A stretch of 54,793 nucleotides of DNA. Origin: a bacterium UBA4637 (GTDB lineage Bacteria > Bacteroidota > Bacteroidia > Bacteroidales > Bacteroidaceae). The stretch spans positions 1 through 54,793 of the forward strand of contig DHMR01000046.1 in the NCBI GenBank assembly GCA_002405875.1, given 5' to 3'. Positions within the stretch are counted from its first letter, which is position 1, and every line of letters starts with the position of its first letter. Shown here in pieces: positions 24,722 to 34,636 of this stretch. Position numbers and translations under genes: made by a program. Below the pieces are notes generated by a model. The model ran no database searches. It saw nothing but the letters and a program-made list of their open reading frames with translations, and was not told the DNA's origin.

Positions 24722-27331
24722 TTAAATTTCTTCTATTTGTTTGGTCTCAACCCAACCATCTCGACCATCGGCAAGATGAACGCCACGCCAGCCTTCCATG
24801 GTCTTATCCGTGATATCCACATGCGTTCCTTCATGAATGACGAACTCATCGGCGCTAGTCTTGGAAGGCGTATTCTTGACATTGACGGTTGGCGCTATCA
24901 CAATGGCTCCCCTTCGGTTGACAAACATCCGTTTCTGCTGATAGGCAAAAAGATTGCATAACAAGAAAACTAAGAAGAAAGTCAACCCACCAAAGAAGCC
25001 AATCTTGCGCAAGATAACATGCGGGTCAAAGAGATAGACCAACACAAGTACCAAAGCCACTATAATGGCAAGCACACCTGCCTTCGCCCAATTGTCCACA
25101 CTAGTAAAATTGACCAAGGACTTGTACCAAGTCACAAAGAACATCTCGCTCACTGGAGTTATCTTATCAATGGTCTTACCACGAACAAACTGCAAGTTGA
25201 AGTTGATGTTCTCGTCGCCAGGCGACAACAAATGAGCGCGCTCATAAGCCAGCACAGCCTTAGTAATGTTGTCAGTACGATAATAGGCATTTCCCAAATT
25301 GTAGTAGACCTCGGCAGAGGCACCATTCTTCAGAATTTCCTCATAGTCCTTGATAGCTTGTTGGTAGTTACCTTTCAAATACTCATTATCCGCATTTTGC
25401 TTGGTAATGGCTGCTGCCGACAAACTTGTCATCAGCAAAAGAGCCAGAACCCAAATAAAGGAATAGGCTTGTTTATCAGCCTTGGCACGATTTCTATGAG
25501 CCTTGCGTGCTACATTGATTGCATTTTCTATCTCCATAATACCTGTCATCGCAGAATCAAAAGTCTTGTTCATATTACCAGCGACATCGCCAGGAGCATA
25601 ACGTTCAAACTCACACTCATCGAGAGCTTGTGTAAACTTGTCAACGGTTGCCTCATCCACAGCGTGCATCTCCAACTTCTCCTTGATATTGTCGCGAGAA
25701 AGCTGTTCCACAGGCATATTCAATTTATAGCTGACATACCCCCATAGGGCACGTAACACTTCATCATAGAACTCACCTTGTTTGCCCTCCAACATCAACT
25801 TATGAGCCTTCTTCAATCGCTTAGTAGCAATTTTGTTTGCCTTGTTCGAACGTTTCTTGACAAGATCGGCATTCTCCAGTGCACGCTTGCGGAATACAAC
25901 GAGCAAAACAATGAAGGCAACAAGAGGTACCATCAAACTTGTCCAATAGCCAAAGCTGCCATAGAACATATCATCCAGGTTGTGAAGTTTTACTTTATCC
26001 TTCATGATTGGTCGTATGTCATTCTCTTGAGTCGAATAATCGACAGAAGAACTTGAAGAGCCATCCCCCTTGTCTACATTCAAGACAAAAGGATTTGTTT
26101 TGATAGTCTTATAGGAGTTCGAACTCGTGTCATAATAAGTAAATTCAACTGCTGGAATCGTGTACTTGCCTTGATTGCGAGGCACAGCCAGGAAATCGTA
26201 GATCATATTACCTTCCACACCATTCGCTGTCAAGCGTGTCTTATCCGTCACCTTCGGATCATACTTGTCGAAATCCTTCGGGAAATTGATGACAGGTTGC
26301 TTGAGCAATTTCAGGTTTCCGATACCACCTACCACCACACGGATGTTGACAGGATCACCCGCCTTGACATCCTTCTTGTCAATGGTGGCTGAAATATTAA
26401 ACCTACCAACTCCACCCGAGAAATCAGAAGGACGGTTAGGTAAAGGAAGAACGTTGAGCGTAATGCCTGGTGCCTTAATATCCTTATGCACTTCCACATA
26501 ACCTGAGCCTCCATTGAAAAATGCCTCCATAGGATCAACATTGCGATTCTGCTGTACCACAATTCCCTTAAAGGTGATGCTAGGAATCTGAAGTTGTCCT
26601 GTCATCTGCGGATACATCACATATTGACTCCAAGTCACACACTTGTAAGGACGCCCATTCACCATCTCCGTATGGAACGTTTTTTGCTGTGGAAGGTTCA
26701 CTTCCTGAGTATGAAATCCCTTGAGGTCTGGCATTTTACCTTCCAATTGGGTTAAATCAACTTGCGTATAGACCTTGTAAGTCAAGAGAATAGGTTCTTG
26801 CTCATGTACCGTCTTCTTGCTAGCTGAAACCTTGATGAAGAGATCACTACCCGAAATAGAAGAACCCGCTTGTCGCATACGAGGCTCTGCAGCATCATTG
26901 CTACCATGCATACTAGGAGCGCCACCCGTATTGCGGGCACTACCCGATACCATAATCTTGACAGGACGAGAAGCCAACTTTCTTCCATCTACCAGCGCAT
27001 GGGAAGCACCGATGGTATAGCTTCCATTCTTGGCTGCATAAAGGGTATAGGTAATCGTTACAGATGAAGAAGAACTGGTGTGTCCATTGACCATCTGATA
27101 ACTAGATTGCGATGAAGTATAAGGACCGGCTATGACCTCCAATGCCTCAGGTACACCACCCATACGAAACTCTTCCACATCCCTCGTATGGATGGTATAT
27201 GACACACGAAAGTTCTCGCCTGCCGCGACATGAGAAGGTGCCGAAACGATGATTTGCTGAGCAGCCATCTCCAGACTGTAGCCCATCGCAACAATCACCA
27301 ACATGATATACCAACCTATCTGTTTCATCAT
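24722..27331 (-). CDS. BatD-BatE fusion protein of the aerotolerance operon
   Basis: The 869-residue protein joins two normally separate Bat proteins. Residues 1-24 are a signal peptide and about 25-440 are BatD-type beta domains. A TM helix (about 465-480) and a basic cytoplasmic stretch (481-620) follow. A former signal peptide becomes an internal TM (about 623-641). TPRs (642-720), two TMs (about 751-768 and 776-797) and an SH3-type domain (808-869) complete the BatE part. Basic loops flank the TM ends as the positive-inside rule predicts, so the TPR and SH3 parts remain periplasmic. Bat proteins are linked to oxygen and stress tolerance, but their biochemistry is unsettled. Confidence 0.88.
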   Translation of the reverse strand: MMKQIGWYIMLVIVAMGYSLEMAAQQIIVSAPSHVAAGENFRVSYTIHTRDVEEFRMGGVPEALEVIAGPYTSSQSSYQMVNGHTSSSSSVTITYTLYAAKNGSYTIGASHALVDGRKLASRPVKIMVSGSARNTGGAPSMHGSNDAAEPRMRQAGSSISGSDLFIKVSASKKTVHEQEPILLTYKVYTQVDLTQLEGKMPDLKGFHTQEVNLPQQKTFHTEMVNGRPYKCVTWSQYVMYPQMTGQLQIPSITFKGIVVQQNRNVDPMEAFFNGGSGYVEVHKDIKAPGITLNVLPLPNRPSDFSGGVGRFNISATIDKKDVKAGDPVNIRVVVGGIGNLKLLKQPVINFPKDFDKYDPKVTDKTRLTANGVEGNMIYDFLAVPRNQGKYTIPAVEFTYYDTSSNSYKTIKTNPFVLNVDKGDGSSSSSVDYSTQENDIRPIMKDKVKLHNLDDMFYGSFGYWTSLMVPLVAFIVLLVVFRKRALENADLVKKRSNKANKIATKRLKKAHKLMLEGKQGEFYDEVLRALWGYVSYKLNMPVEQLSRDNIKEKLEMHAVDEATVDKFTQALDECEFERYAPGDVAGNMNKTFDSAMTGIMEIENAINVARKAHRNRAKADKQAYSFIWVLALLLMTSLSAAAITKQNADNEYLKGNYQQAIKDYEEILKNGASAEVYYNLGNAYYRTDNITKAVLAYERAHLLSPGDENINFNLQFVRGKTIDKITPVSEMFFVTWYKSLVNFTSVDNWAKAGVLAIIVALVLVLVYLFDPHVILRKIGFFGGLTFFLVFLLCNLFAYQQKRMFVNRRGAIVIAPTVNVKNTPSKTSADEFVIHEGTHVDITDKTMEGWRGVHLADGRDGWVETKQIEEI

Positions 27332-27391
27332 ATACTATTCTTTTATCATATATTAACTTCTACTAAAATTCATACCATGTCCAACCGAGAC

Positions 27392-29164
27392 TTACCAATT
27401 TTTCTCATAAGAACGGCGCTTAGGCTGGGACATAGCCTTTTGCATACGTTGCTTGGTTGCCTTTTCTTGCTGGATTGCGGCATTCAGCAACTGCTCAGCA
27501 TTGTCCTTGCTCATCTTGTCTTGGTCTTGCTTGTTCTGCTGATTTTGCTTTTGTTTGTCCTTGTTTTTGTCGTTCTTATCTTGATTCTTTTGTTTGTCTT
27601 TGTTGTTTTGGTCCTTGTCGTTTTGTTTATTCTTGTCCTTGTTCTTACCATTCTTGTTATTCTGATTCTTGTTATTTTGCTGAGGCTGGTTCTTCAGCAA
27701 CTTTTGGCAAAGAGCGAGATTATAACGAGTGGCATTGTCTTGCGGATTGCAACGCAGGGCCTGTTTGTAGCACTGGATAGCCTGAGCGTATTCTCGATGG
27801 TTCTGCATCACCACACCCATGTTGTGATAGCACTTGGCGCGACGCAACTTATTCGTTTCCAACTGTGCGGCATGCTGATATTGGAGCATCGCCATTGAAT
27901 CCTTTTGCTGCATCATCAAGGCACAGCCTAAATTGTAGATAGCCTGAGAATTTTTGTTGTTTTTGGAAATAGCCTTTCTATATTGAGTCTCAGCTTGCGC
28001 CCATTTTTGTTGATGATAGGCTTTATTACCTTGACGAATAAAAGCACGATCATTTTGAGCTTGCATACTCAGAGAACCCATGGCCAAAAATACAAGAAAA
28101 ACTGTCAAAGCCTTTCCTAATCGCCCACTTTTTTTTGTGCCCAACGCCTTACCAAAGAATTTCATATTCCTTAATAATGGATTTTTTACATCCAAAATGC
28201 AAATTTCAATAATCAACAACAAGATAACGAGAAGACCCACAGCCTGGAACTGCTCATCATACTCACTATAAACGACCGACGACGTATCTCCTTTCTGAAG
28301 TTTCGTCAAATCATCGTTAAGTTGTCTCTCTGCATCACTTGTATTGTCGACATGTATATACTGACCGCTACCTGCCTGCGCCAGTTCCTTACACATATTC
28401 TCGTTCAATGCTGTCATGACCGTGTGGCCAGTATTGTCTTTCATATAGCTTCCGTCACCAGTCGGTATCGGTGCTCCCTGGGCGTTTCCAATTCCCAGGA
28501 TGAATACATTGATACCCTTCTTTTTCGCTTCAGCCGCTGCCTCGGTTGCTCCCGGCTCATGGTTCTCGCCATCTGTGATGACGATGATGGCACGCCCCAC
28601 ATTGGTCTGCTGCGTGAAGCTCTTCGAAGCCAAGTCAATAGCCTCGCCGATATTGGTTCCCTGGGCCTGAATCAAACTAGGATTGATATTCTGCAAAAAC
28701 ATCTTGGCAGAAACGTAATCACTGGTAATAGGCAATTGAACGAAGGCATCACCTGCAAAGACTACCAACCCTATCTTGTCATTGGTAAAATTATCAACCA
28801 AGTTTTCGATGAGCATTTTACTCTTATCAAGACGAGAAGGAGCCACATCCTCCGCCATCATGGAGTTAGATATATCCAAGCAGATGATGGTCTCAATGCC
28901 TTGGCGCTTGTCATGCGAGATTTTGCTACCCATCTGAGGGCGAGCTAACATCACTACCAGCAATACCAAAGCGGACAGAAGCAAACCAAACTTGACAGTC
29001 GGGCGATATTTTGAAATACCCGGCATCAACTGTTTGAGAAGTTCTGGGTCTCCCAACTTCTTCAATTTAGCGTGTCTTCTCCTCCACCCTATGAATCGTA
29101 CCAACATCAAGACCGGTACAAACCATAGCAACCAGAGGAATATAGGATCTTCAAATCGTAGCAT
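27392..29164 (-). CDS. BatB-BatC fusion protein (VWA plus TPR)
   Basis: The 590-residue protein starts with two TM segments (about 7-25 and 57-74). A von Willebrand factor A domain follows (about 90-300) with the metal-binding motif LDISNS and VITDGENHE. A third TM (about 310-325), a basic loop and a fourth, signal-peptide-like TM (about 352-369, ending SMQAQ) lead into TPRs (371-490) and a linker of almost only Asn, Lys, Gln and Asp (493-552). The fourth TM matches the signal peptide of a stand-alone BatC, so two genes have fused. It lies 49 bases after batA. Confidence 0.88.
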   Translation of the reverse strand: MLRFEDPIFLWLLWFVPVLMLVRFIGWRRRHAKLKKLGDPELLKQLMPGISKYRPTVKFGLLLSALVLLVVMLARPQMGSKISHDKRQGIETIICLDISNSMMAEDVAPSRLDKSKMLIENLVDNFTNDKIGLVVFAGDAFVQLPITSDYVSAKMFLQNINPSLIQAQGTNIGEAIDLASKSFTQQTNVGRAIIVITDGENHEPGATEAAAEAKKKGINVFILGIGNAQGAPIPTGDGSYMKDNTGHTVMTALNENMCKELAQAGSGQYIHVDNTSDAERQLNDDLTKLQKGDTSSVVYSEYDEQFQAVGLLVILLLIIEICILDVKNPLLRNMKFFGKALGTKKSGRLGKALTVFLVFLAMGSLSMQAQNDRAFIRQGNKAYHQQKWAQAETQYRKAISKNNKNSQAIYNLGCALMMQQKDSMAMLQYQHAAQLETNKLRRAKCYHNMGVVMQNHREYAQAIQCYKQALRCNPQDNATRYNLALCQKLLKNQPQQNNKNQNNKNGKNKDKNKQNDKDQNNKDKQKNQDKNDKNKDKQKQNQQNKQDQDKMSKDNAEQLLNAAIQQEKATKQRMQKAMSQPKRRSYEKNW

Positions 29165-29213
29165 TTTCGTAATTCTTTAATTTTTATCAAAGCAAACACT
29201 TCTTGACATGCCA

Positions 29214-30212
29214 TCAAGGTATTCTTCTAAGCCATGTGATGCGAAGCAATATCTCCACCAGCAATACGAGAATGGCCATGAGCACAAAAGGCTGATAAGC
29301 CTCATATCGCTTAGCAAAATGCGTAACATTCAATTTACTCTTCTCCAATTTATCGATGTCTTGATAAATTTTCTTCAATTCAGCATTGTTGGTAGCTCGA
29401 TAAAAGTTACCATCTGTAGTCTGTGCGATGTCTCGCAAGGTCTGCGTATCAATCTCGACCGGGATGTTAATATACTGCACACCACCTGCCACAGGCACAG
29501 GATAAGGAGCCACTTTGTTGGTGCCGACACCAATCGTGTAAACTCGGATGCCCAAGCTCTTAGCGATTTCTGCTGCGGTCATAGGAGAAAGGTCTCCCAT
29601 GTTGTTGCTACCATCCGTCAAGAGGATGACCACCTTGCTTTTTGCCTTGGAGTCCTTCAGACGGCTTACGGCATTCGCCAGTCCCATACCCACAGCCGTA
29701 CCGTCTTGAATCAAGCCACGGGCGGCAATATCGGTGCGCGTATCTTGCAACAGGCGCAACAAACTGGCATGATCGGTTGTCATAGGACATTGGGTGAAGG
29801 CCTCACCCGCAAAGATTGTCAAGCCAACATTGTCGTTTGGGCGACCTGAGATAAACTCATGGGCCACATCCTTAGCAGCCTCAATGCGGTTTGGTTTCAG
29901 ATCCTCGGCAAGCATGGAAGTGGAGACATCCATTGCCAACATGATGTCGATACCTTCCACCGTCTTGTTGTCCCAAGAGCTGTGTGTCTGAGGACGAGCC
30001 ATCGCACAAACGATGAGCACAAAACTCACGCAACGCAACAGCATCGGAAGATGAATGAGTCGTACACGCAGACTCTTAGGCGCATAGAGATACTGTCTAG
30101 TATCGCTCATGCGCATCGTAGGTTCATTCTTCTTCCTATATAGAAAATACCATAATATATAAGGTATTAGCAATAGGAGAAGTAGAAAATATCCTTTACT
30201 TGCAAATTCCAT
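29214..30212 (-). CDS. batA: BatA, VWA-domain membrane protein
   Basis: The 332-residue protein has TM segments near residues 8-24 and 57-73, then a VWA domain (about 88-290) with the MIDAS motif AMDVSTS and LLTDGSNN. A C-terminal TM (about 308-324) ends in RITWLRRIP. The layout suggests a periplasmic VWA domain. It acts with BatB and the MoxR ATPase in the aerotolerance operon, possibly as a metal-dependent protein-binding scaffold. It lies 11 bases after the BatD-like gene. Confidence 0.93.
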   Translation of the reverse strand: MEFASKGYFLLLLLLIPYILWYFLYRKKNEPTMRMSDTRQYLYAPKSLRVRLIHLPMLLRCVSFVLIVCAMARPQTHSSWDNKTVEGIDIMLAMDVSTSMLAEDLKPNRIEAAKDVAHEFISGRPNDNVGLTIFAGEAFTQCPMTTDHASLLRLLQDTRTDIAARGLIQDGTAVGMGLANAVSRLKDSKAKSKVVILLTDGSNNMGDLSPMTAAEIAKSLGIRVYTIGVGTNKVAPYPVPVAGGVQYINIPVEIDTQTLRDIAQTTDGNFYRATNNAELKKIYQDIDKLEKSKLNVTHFAKRYEAYQPFVLMAILVLLVEILLRITWLRRIP

Positions 30213-30223
30213 GATTCTATTCC

Positions 30224-31324
30224 TTAAATCAAAGCCACAACAGCTATGACAATATATACGATAATCGCTACAACTCCCAAGCCACTAAGCCACATCAAGA
30301 GCTTGATCAACTTGCGTTGGTTCTGCGATTTCTTATCCTGTTCTGTCAATTCCGGAGCAACCTTCTCCTCCACCGGCACTTCATCCGTCTTGGTTTGATC
30401 GATGAAGTTGATGGCATTCACGAGATTGGCATCATTCTCATTGATCAGCGTTTCATACTTGGCAAACTTCACCAAATCTGCGGTGCGGAAGAGTTGCTTC
30501 AACTCATCTATCATCTTATCATCTCCAGCCGCTTGCAACCGGTCAATGATTTCAGCGCTGGTCATCTCCATTGCATTAAAGCCAAATCGGCTGACAATAT
30601 ACTCACGGAGCGTATTGGTAAGTTGCGTATAATATTCCTTCTGAGTCTCATGATTTTCCGAACGCTGTTTCTTGATGACGTTGATTTCATTCAATGCCTT
30701 CTCATGTGCTGGAACTTTCTTCACGATGCGGAAATGCAAAACAATCGGTTTGTTCTGCTTCAAACGCAAAAGGAGATAACAAATGATGCCACAAAGGAAA
30801 AGCATCAAGATGCTCAGCCAAAAGATGCCACTCCACTCGCTCCATTGGAAAGGATTGCCTTGCACATCCTTTGGAGGGTAGAACTGATTAGGGTGCACCG
30901 TATCCACAGGAACCGTCAGCACCTTCAATGCCAATGGGTTTCCATGATAGTTTTTACCATCCACCTTGACATTGAGCGCAGGTATAGCATACACATTCTC
31001 ATCAAAAGACGTGAGGGTATAATCCCGGCTCACCTGAACCCGATTACCACTCAGATGCGCCGTGTCACCTGGGCTCTGTTCCACAACTTCGACTCCTGGA
31101 ATCAACAATTGGGAAGGCTTGAACGAAGGCAACACTATCTTTTGTCCTTGGCTGGCACTTACGGTCAGATGCAAGGTCGTCTGTTGTCCTATCAACAATT
31201 GAAGCGAGTCAATTTTCTGCTCTACCGATTGGGCAGAAGCCGAAAGCGAAACGCCCGCCAGGACGACACCTAGCATCATTTTATATAATCTTGAATATTT
31301 CATAACAAGAAAGAAGTTTATCAT
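30224..31324 (-). CDS. Bat-operon membrane protein with BatD-like N-terminal domain
   Basis: The 366-residue protein has a signal peptide (predicted mature start near Gln32 after SASA), a beta-rich periplasmic domain (about 33-140), a TM helix (about 172-190), a charged cytoplasmic helical region (about 200-330) and a C-terminal TM (about 345-362). The ATG at 31324 overlaps the DUF58 stop as ATGA; the ATG at 31303 gives a cleaner signal peptide. The domain resembles BatD's repeating beta units in pattern only. Its place between DUF58 and batA is standard for Bacteroidota Bat operons. It has no established name that I can support. Confidence 0.75.
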   Translation of the reverse strand: MINFFLVMKYSRLYKMMLGVVLAGVSLSASAQSVEQKIDSLQLLIGQQTTLHLTVSASQGQKIVLPSFKPSQLLIPGVEVVEQSPGDTAHLSGNRVQVSRDYTLTSFDENVYAIPALNVKVDGKNYHGNPLALKVLTVPVDTVHPNQFYPPKDVQGNPFQWSEWSGIFWLSILMLFLCGIICYLLLRLKQNKPIVLHFRIVKKVPAHEKALNEINVIKKQRSENHETQKEYYTQLTNTLREYIVSRFGFNAMEMTSAEIIDRLQAAGDDKMIDELKQLFRTADLVKFAKYETLINENDANLVNAINFIDQTKTDEVPVEEKVAPELTEQDKKSQNQRKLIKLLMWLSGLGVVAIIVYIVIAVVALI

Positions 31325-32190
31325 CCCCGTTGCTTGAAGAGTAGCAGAAGTGCCTTGGAGAAATCCTCGTTGGTAGCGACGGAAGTCCAGTCCACCTTAC
31401 TCTTTGCAAAGGTATCACGTAGTTTTTCCTCTCTCAGCATCCAGTTGCGAGTGTGTGCCAGTCTCAGTTTCTTACTACTCGTATCGATATACATCTCATG
31501 TCCCGTCTCGGCATCACGCACCTTCAGCAGTCCCACATCAGGCAAAGCCTTGGCACGGGGATCGTACACTTGTATTGCGACGACATCATGCTTTTGGTTG
31601 GCTATCTGCAAAGGATGCTTGTAATCCTTCTCATCATAGAAGTCACTTATCAGGAATGCCGTACAATGTCTTTTCATCACCCGGGTGAAATACTCCAAAG
31701 CCACCCCTAAGTTCGTACGTTGGCTTTGGGGATGGAAGTCTAGCATCTCTCGGATAATGTAGAGGATATGCTTACGTCCTTTCTTGGGCGGAATGTATTT
31801 TTCGATACGGTCAGAGAAGAAGATGACACCAATCTTATCGTTGTTCTGAATGGCACTAAACGCCAACGTGGCGGCAATCTCCGTTGCCAAGTCACGCTTC
31901 ATCTGCCGAGTGGTTCCGAAATCAAGGGATCCGCTGACATCCACCAGCAACATGACAGTCAGTTCTCGCTCTTCTTCAAAGACCTTGACAAAAGGACGAT
32001 GGAAACGGGCCGTCACATTCCAATCAATATCACGTACATCATCACCAAACTGATATTCTCTCACCTCTGCGAACGCCATTCCCCTACCCTTGAAGGCAGA
32101 GTGGTATTGACCAGCAAAGACATTTTGGCTAAGACCACGAGTCTTGATTTCGATTTTTCGAACTTTCTTTAAGATATCTTGTGTATCCAT
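31321..32190 (-). CDS. DUF58 protein
   Basis: The 289-residue cytoplasmic protein shows DUF58 hallmarks: GRGMAFAEVREYQFGDDVRDIDWNVTAR (about 35-62), LLVDVSGSLDFGT, a VWA-like metal site, and a C-terminal FSKALLLLFKQRG. DUF58 proteins almost always follow MoxR-type AAA+ ATPases and are thought to be partners in protein or cofactor maturation. It lies 37 bases after moxR and overlaps the next gene by four bases. Confidence 0.93.
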   Translation of the reverse strand: MDTQDILKKVRKIEIKTRGLSQNVFAGQYHSAFKGRGMAFAEVREYQFGDDVRDIDWNVTARFHRPFVKVFEEERELTVMLLVDVSGSLDFGTTRQMKRDLATEIAATLAFSAIQNNDKIGVIFFSDRIEKYIPPKKGRKHILYIIREMLDFHPQSQRTNLGVALEYFTRVMKRHCTAFLISDFYDEKDYKHPLQIANQKHDVVAIQVYDPRAKALPDVGLLKVRDAETGHEMYIDTSSKKLRLAHTRNWMLREEKLRDTFAKSKVDWTSVATNEDFSKALLLLFKQRG

Positions 32191-32227
32191 TAATAATCTT
32201 CACTCTAAGTTCTTCACTTTTCAAATA

Positions 32228-33223
32228 TCAAGGTACCTCGACCTTGTTGATAATTCGGCTAACGATTTGTTCGCTAGTCACCTCACTGGCCTCCGCCTCA
32301 TAAGAGAGACCGATACGATGACGAAGCACGTCATGAGCCACTGCTCTCACATCCTCAGGGATTACATAACCACGATGCTTGATGAAAGCGTAGGCACGAG
32401 CAGCCTTGGCCAAAGAAATGCTGGCACGAGGACTACCGCCGAAAGTGATCATATCTTTCAAATCGCCCAATCCATAACGGTCTGGATAACGGGTTGCGAA
32501 AACGATGTCTGCAATATACTGTTCTATCTTCTCGTCGATGTATACTTCATTGACGATACTACGAGCCTTGAGGATTTCCTCCGCACTGGTCACTGGAGCA
32601 ACGACAGGCATACTTCCTTGGATGTTCTCACGGATAATCAACTTTTCTTCCTCCAAAGTAGGATAGTCAATGATAACTTTCAAGAGGAAACGATCGACTT
32701 GCGCTTCAGGCAATTGGTAAGTGCCTTCCTGTTCAATCGGGTTTTGGGTTGCCATCACCAAGAATGGATTCGGGAGCTTGAAAGTTTGTTCGCCGATAGT
32801 TACCTGATGCTCCTGCATGGCTTCGAGCAAGGCACTCTGCACCTTGGCTGGAGCACGGTTGATTTCATCCGCCAAGACGAAATTGGCGAAGACTGGTCCC
32901 TTCTTCACATGGAAGGATTCATCCTTCTGGGAGTAAATTTGCGTGCCAATCACATCGGCTGGCAACAAATCAGGTGTAAACTGTATTCTACTATAATCTG
33001 CACTAATCAACTGTGACAGTGTTTTGATTGCAAGGGTTTTGGCAAGTCCAGGAACACCTTCCAAAAGAATGTGTCCGTCTGAAAGCAAACCAATCAAGAG
33101 ACAATCAACGAGGTGCTTTTGCCCCACGATGACTTTATTCATGCCCATTACCAAGTTGGTAACAAACTGACTTTGTTGTTCTATTCGAATGTTAAGTTCT
33201 CGAATATCTATAGCTTCTGCCAT
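32228..33223 (-). CDS. MoxR-family AAA+ ATPase
   Basis: The 331-residue AAA+ protein carries Walker A (GVPGLAKT, about 56-63), Walker B (LADEINRAP, about 116-124), sensor 1 (MATQNPIEQEG) and the arginine finger segment PEAQVDRFLL. MoxR ATPases act as chaperones for VWA-domain proteins, here encoded next door. It is the first gene of the Bat run and has its own promoter 84 bases upstream. Confidence 0.96.
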   Translation of the reverse strand: MAEAIDIRELNIRIEQQSQFVTNLVMGMNKVIVGQKHLVDCLLIGLLSDGHILLEGVPGLAKTLAIKTLSQLISADYSRIQFTPDLLPADVIGTQIYSQKDESFHVKKGPVFANFVLADEINRAPAKVQSALLEAMQEHQVTIGEQTFKLPNPFLVMATQNPIEQEGTYQLPEAQVDRFLLKVIIDYPTLEEEKLIIRENIQGSMPVVAPVTSAEEILKARSIVNEVYIDEKIEQYIADIVFATRYPDRYGLGDLKDMITFGGSPRASISLAKAARAYAFIKHRGYVIPEDVRAVAHDVLRHRIGLSYEAEASEVTSEQIVSRIINKVEVP

Positions 33224-33306
33224 AATCTTATACTTTTACGTTAAATTTCACCTTAAAAATAGCATTTTGTCAACGCTAATCGTAGACCTTTCTGCTAAAT
33301 CAAACG

Positions 33307-33335
33307 CAAAAGTAATCATTTAGCCTCACAAACAA
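33307..33335 (-). promoter_or_regulatory. -33/-7 promoter of the MoxR-Bat operon
   Basis: TTG (plus 33333-33335), an 18-base spacer and TActTTTG (plus 33307-33314). The start site is near 33300, giving a ~77-nt leader. Confidence 0.75.
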
Positions 33336-33411
33336 GAAAATAGCTATCTAAATAATATTAAAAATGAGAGTTATTTTCTTTATTTAAGAAACTTTTTAAA
33401 ATTAGATAACA

Positions 33412-33446
33412 AAAAAAGTGCGCCATAAAACTTACGGCGCACTTTA
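33412..33446 (-). terminator. Intrinsic terminator of the leu operon
   Basis: A perfect 10-bp stem, AAAGTGCGCC (33416-33425) with GGCGCACTTT (33437-33446), is followed on the minus strand by seven T residues. It lies 53 bases after the leuB stop. Confidence 0.93.
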
Positions 33447-33498
33447 TATTCAGAATAGCCTGTCCCATTGAAAGCTATAGAATCAATAAGGAGTTAGC

Positions 33499-34560
33499 CT
33501 ATGCATTTTTGATGTAATTGACAATCCATTCACCAACTTCCGTAGTGCCATACTGCTTGCCACCCTCTACTTGAATTTCAGGTGTACGAACGTTGGCATC
33601 GAGTGATGCATCAACTGCCTTGCGAATCAATGCACCTTCCTCTTTCAAGCCGAAATGCTCCAGCAACATCGCTGCAGAAAGAATCTGTGCCACAGGGTTT
33701 GCCAAATTCTTGCCAGCAGCCTGTGGCCAAGAACCATGCACAGGCTCGAACAATGGGGTATGCTCACCCAATGAGCTAGATGGCTGCAAACCCATAGAAC
33801 CTGTGATGCAAGAGGTCTCATCGGTCAAGATATCACCAAAGGTGTTCTCTGTTACGATGACATCAAAGAAAGTTGGTTCTGTCAACACACGCATGGAAGC
33901 GTTGTCGATGAACATATAGTCCACGTTGACCTCTGGGTACTGTGGTTCCATCTCCTTGGCAATCTGACGCCACAAGCGAGAAGATGCCAAGACATTAGCC
34001 TTGTCAACGACGGTCAAGTGTTTGTTACGCTTCATCGCAAAGTCAAAGGCAACCTTCAAGATGCGTTCAATCTCTGGACGTGTATAGATGTCGGTATCAT
34101 AAGCCTTGTCATTGTCCTGATATTTCTCACCGAAGTACATACCGCCTGTCAACTCACGGATGACTACAAAGTCGGCACCCTTCAAAAGTTCATCCTTCAA
34201 TGGGCTCTTGTGGAGCAAGCAATCGAAAGTAGCTACTGGGCGGACATTGGCAAACAAGCCCAACTTCTTACGCATGGCGAGCAATCCCTGCTCTGGACGA
34301 ACCTTGGCTGTAGGGTTGTTGTCGAAACGAGGGTCACCTACTGCAGCGAAAAGAACTGCATCGGCATCCATACAAGTTTTGAAAGTAGCCTCTGGGAATG
34401 GATCGCCTACTTCATCAATAGCGTGAGCACCACAGATAGCTTCCTTGTAAGTAAACTCGTGGTTGAACTTCTCTGCAATGGCCTGCATGACTGCTACGCC
34501 TTGCTTCATGATCTCTGGGCCGATACCATCACCGGCGAGAACTGCAATGTTTAATTTCAT
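33499..34560 (-). CDS. leuB: 3-isopropylmalate dehydrogenase
   Basis: The 353-residue enzyme oxidises and decarboxylates 3-isopropylmalate to 4-methyl-2-oxopentanoate with NAD+. It has the isocitrate/isopropylmalate dehydrogenase pattern LAGDGIGPE (residues 8-16), [11 protein letters not shown] (about 136-146), TVVDKANVL and the metal-binding [10 protein letters not shown] (about 238-247). It is the last gene of the leu operon. A/T-rich repeated words separate it from the preceding gene. Confidence 0.95.
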   Translation of the reverse strand: MKLNIAVLAGDGIGPEIMKQGVAVMQAIAEKFNHEFTYKEAICGAHAIDEVGDPFPEATFKTCMDADAVLFAAVGDPRFDNNPTAKVRPEQGLLAMRKKLGLFANVRPVATFDCLLHKSPLKDELLKGADFVVIRELTGGMYFGEKYQDNDKAYDTDIYTRPEIERILKVAFDFAMKRNKHLTVVDKANVLASSRLWRQIAKEMEPQYPEVNVDYMFIDNASMRVLTEPTFFDVIVTENTFGDILTDETSCITGSMGLQPSSSLGEHTPLFEPVHGSWPQAAGKNLANPVAQILSAAMLLEHFGLKEEGALIRKAVDASLDANVRTPEIQVEGGKQYGTTEVGEWIVNYIKNA

Positions 34561-34584
34561 CTTATAATGATTTTAATGTTTATG

Positions 34585-34636
34585 ATCTAAATAAATAGTA
34601 AAAGGAAAACTCCTAACTTCCAACTCCTAACTTTCA
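34585..34636. repeat. Short repeated words in the leuB upstream spacer
   Basis: CTCCTAACTTCCAACTCCTAACTT reads as a partial direct repeat of the word ACTCCTAACTT, overlapping the end of the preceding gene. No function is evident. Confidence 0.4.

Noticed and set aside
27545..27690. Low-complexity DNA that looked like a tandem repeat
   Set aside because: It is coding sequence for the Asn/Lys/Gln/Asp linker of the BatB-BatC fusion and has no fixed repeat unit.
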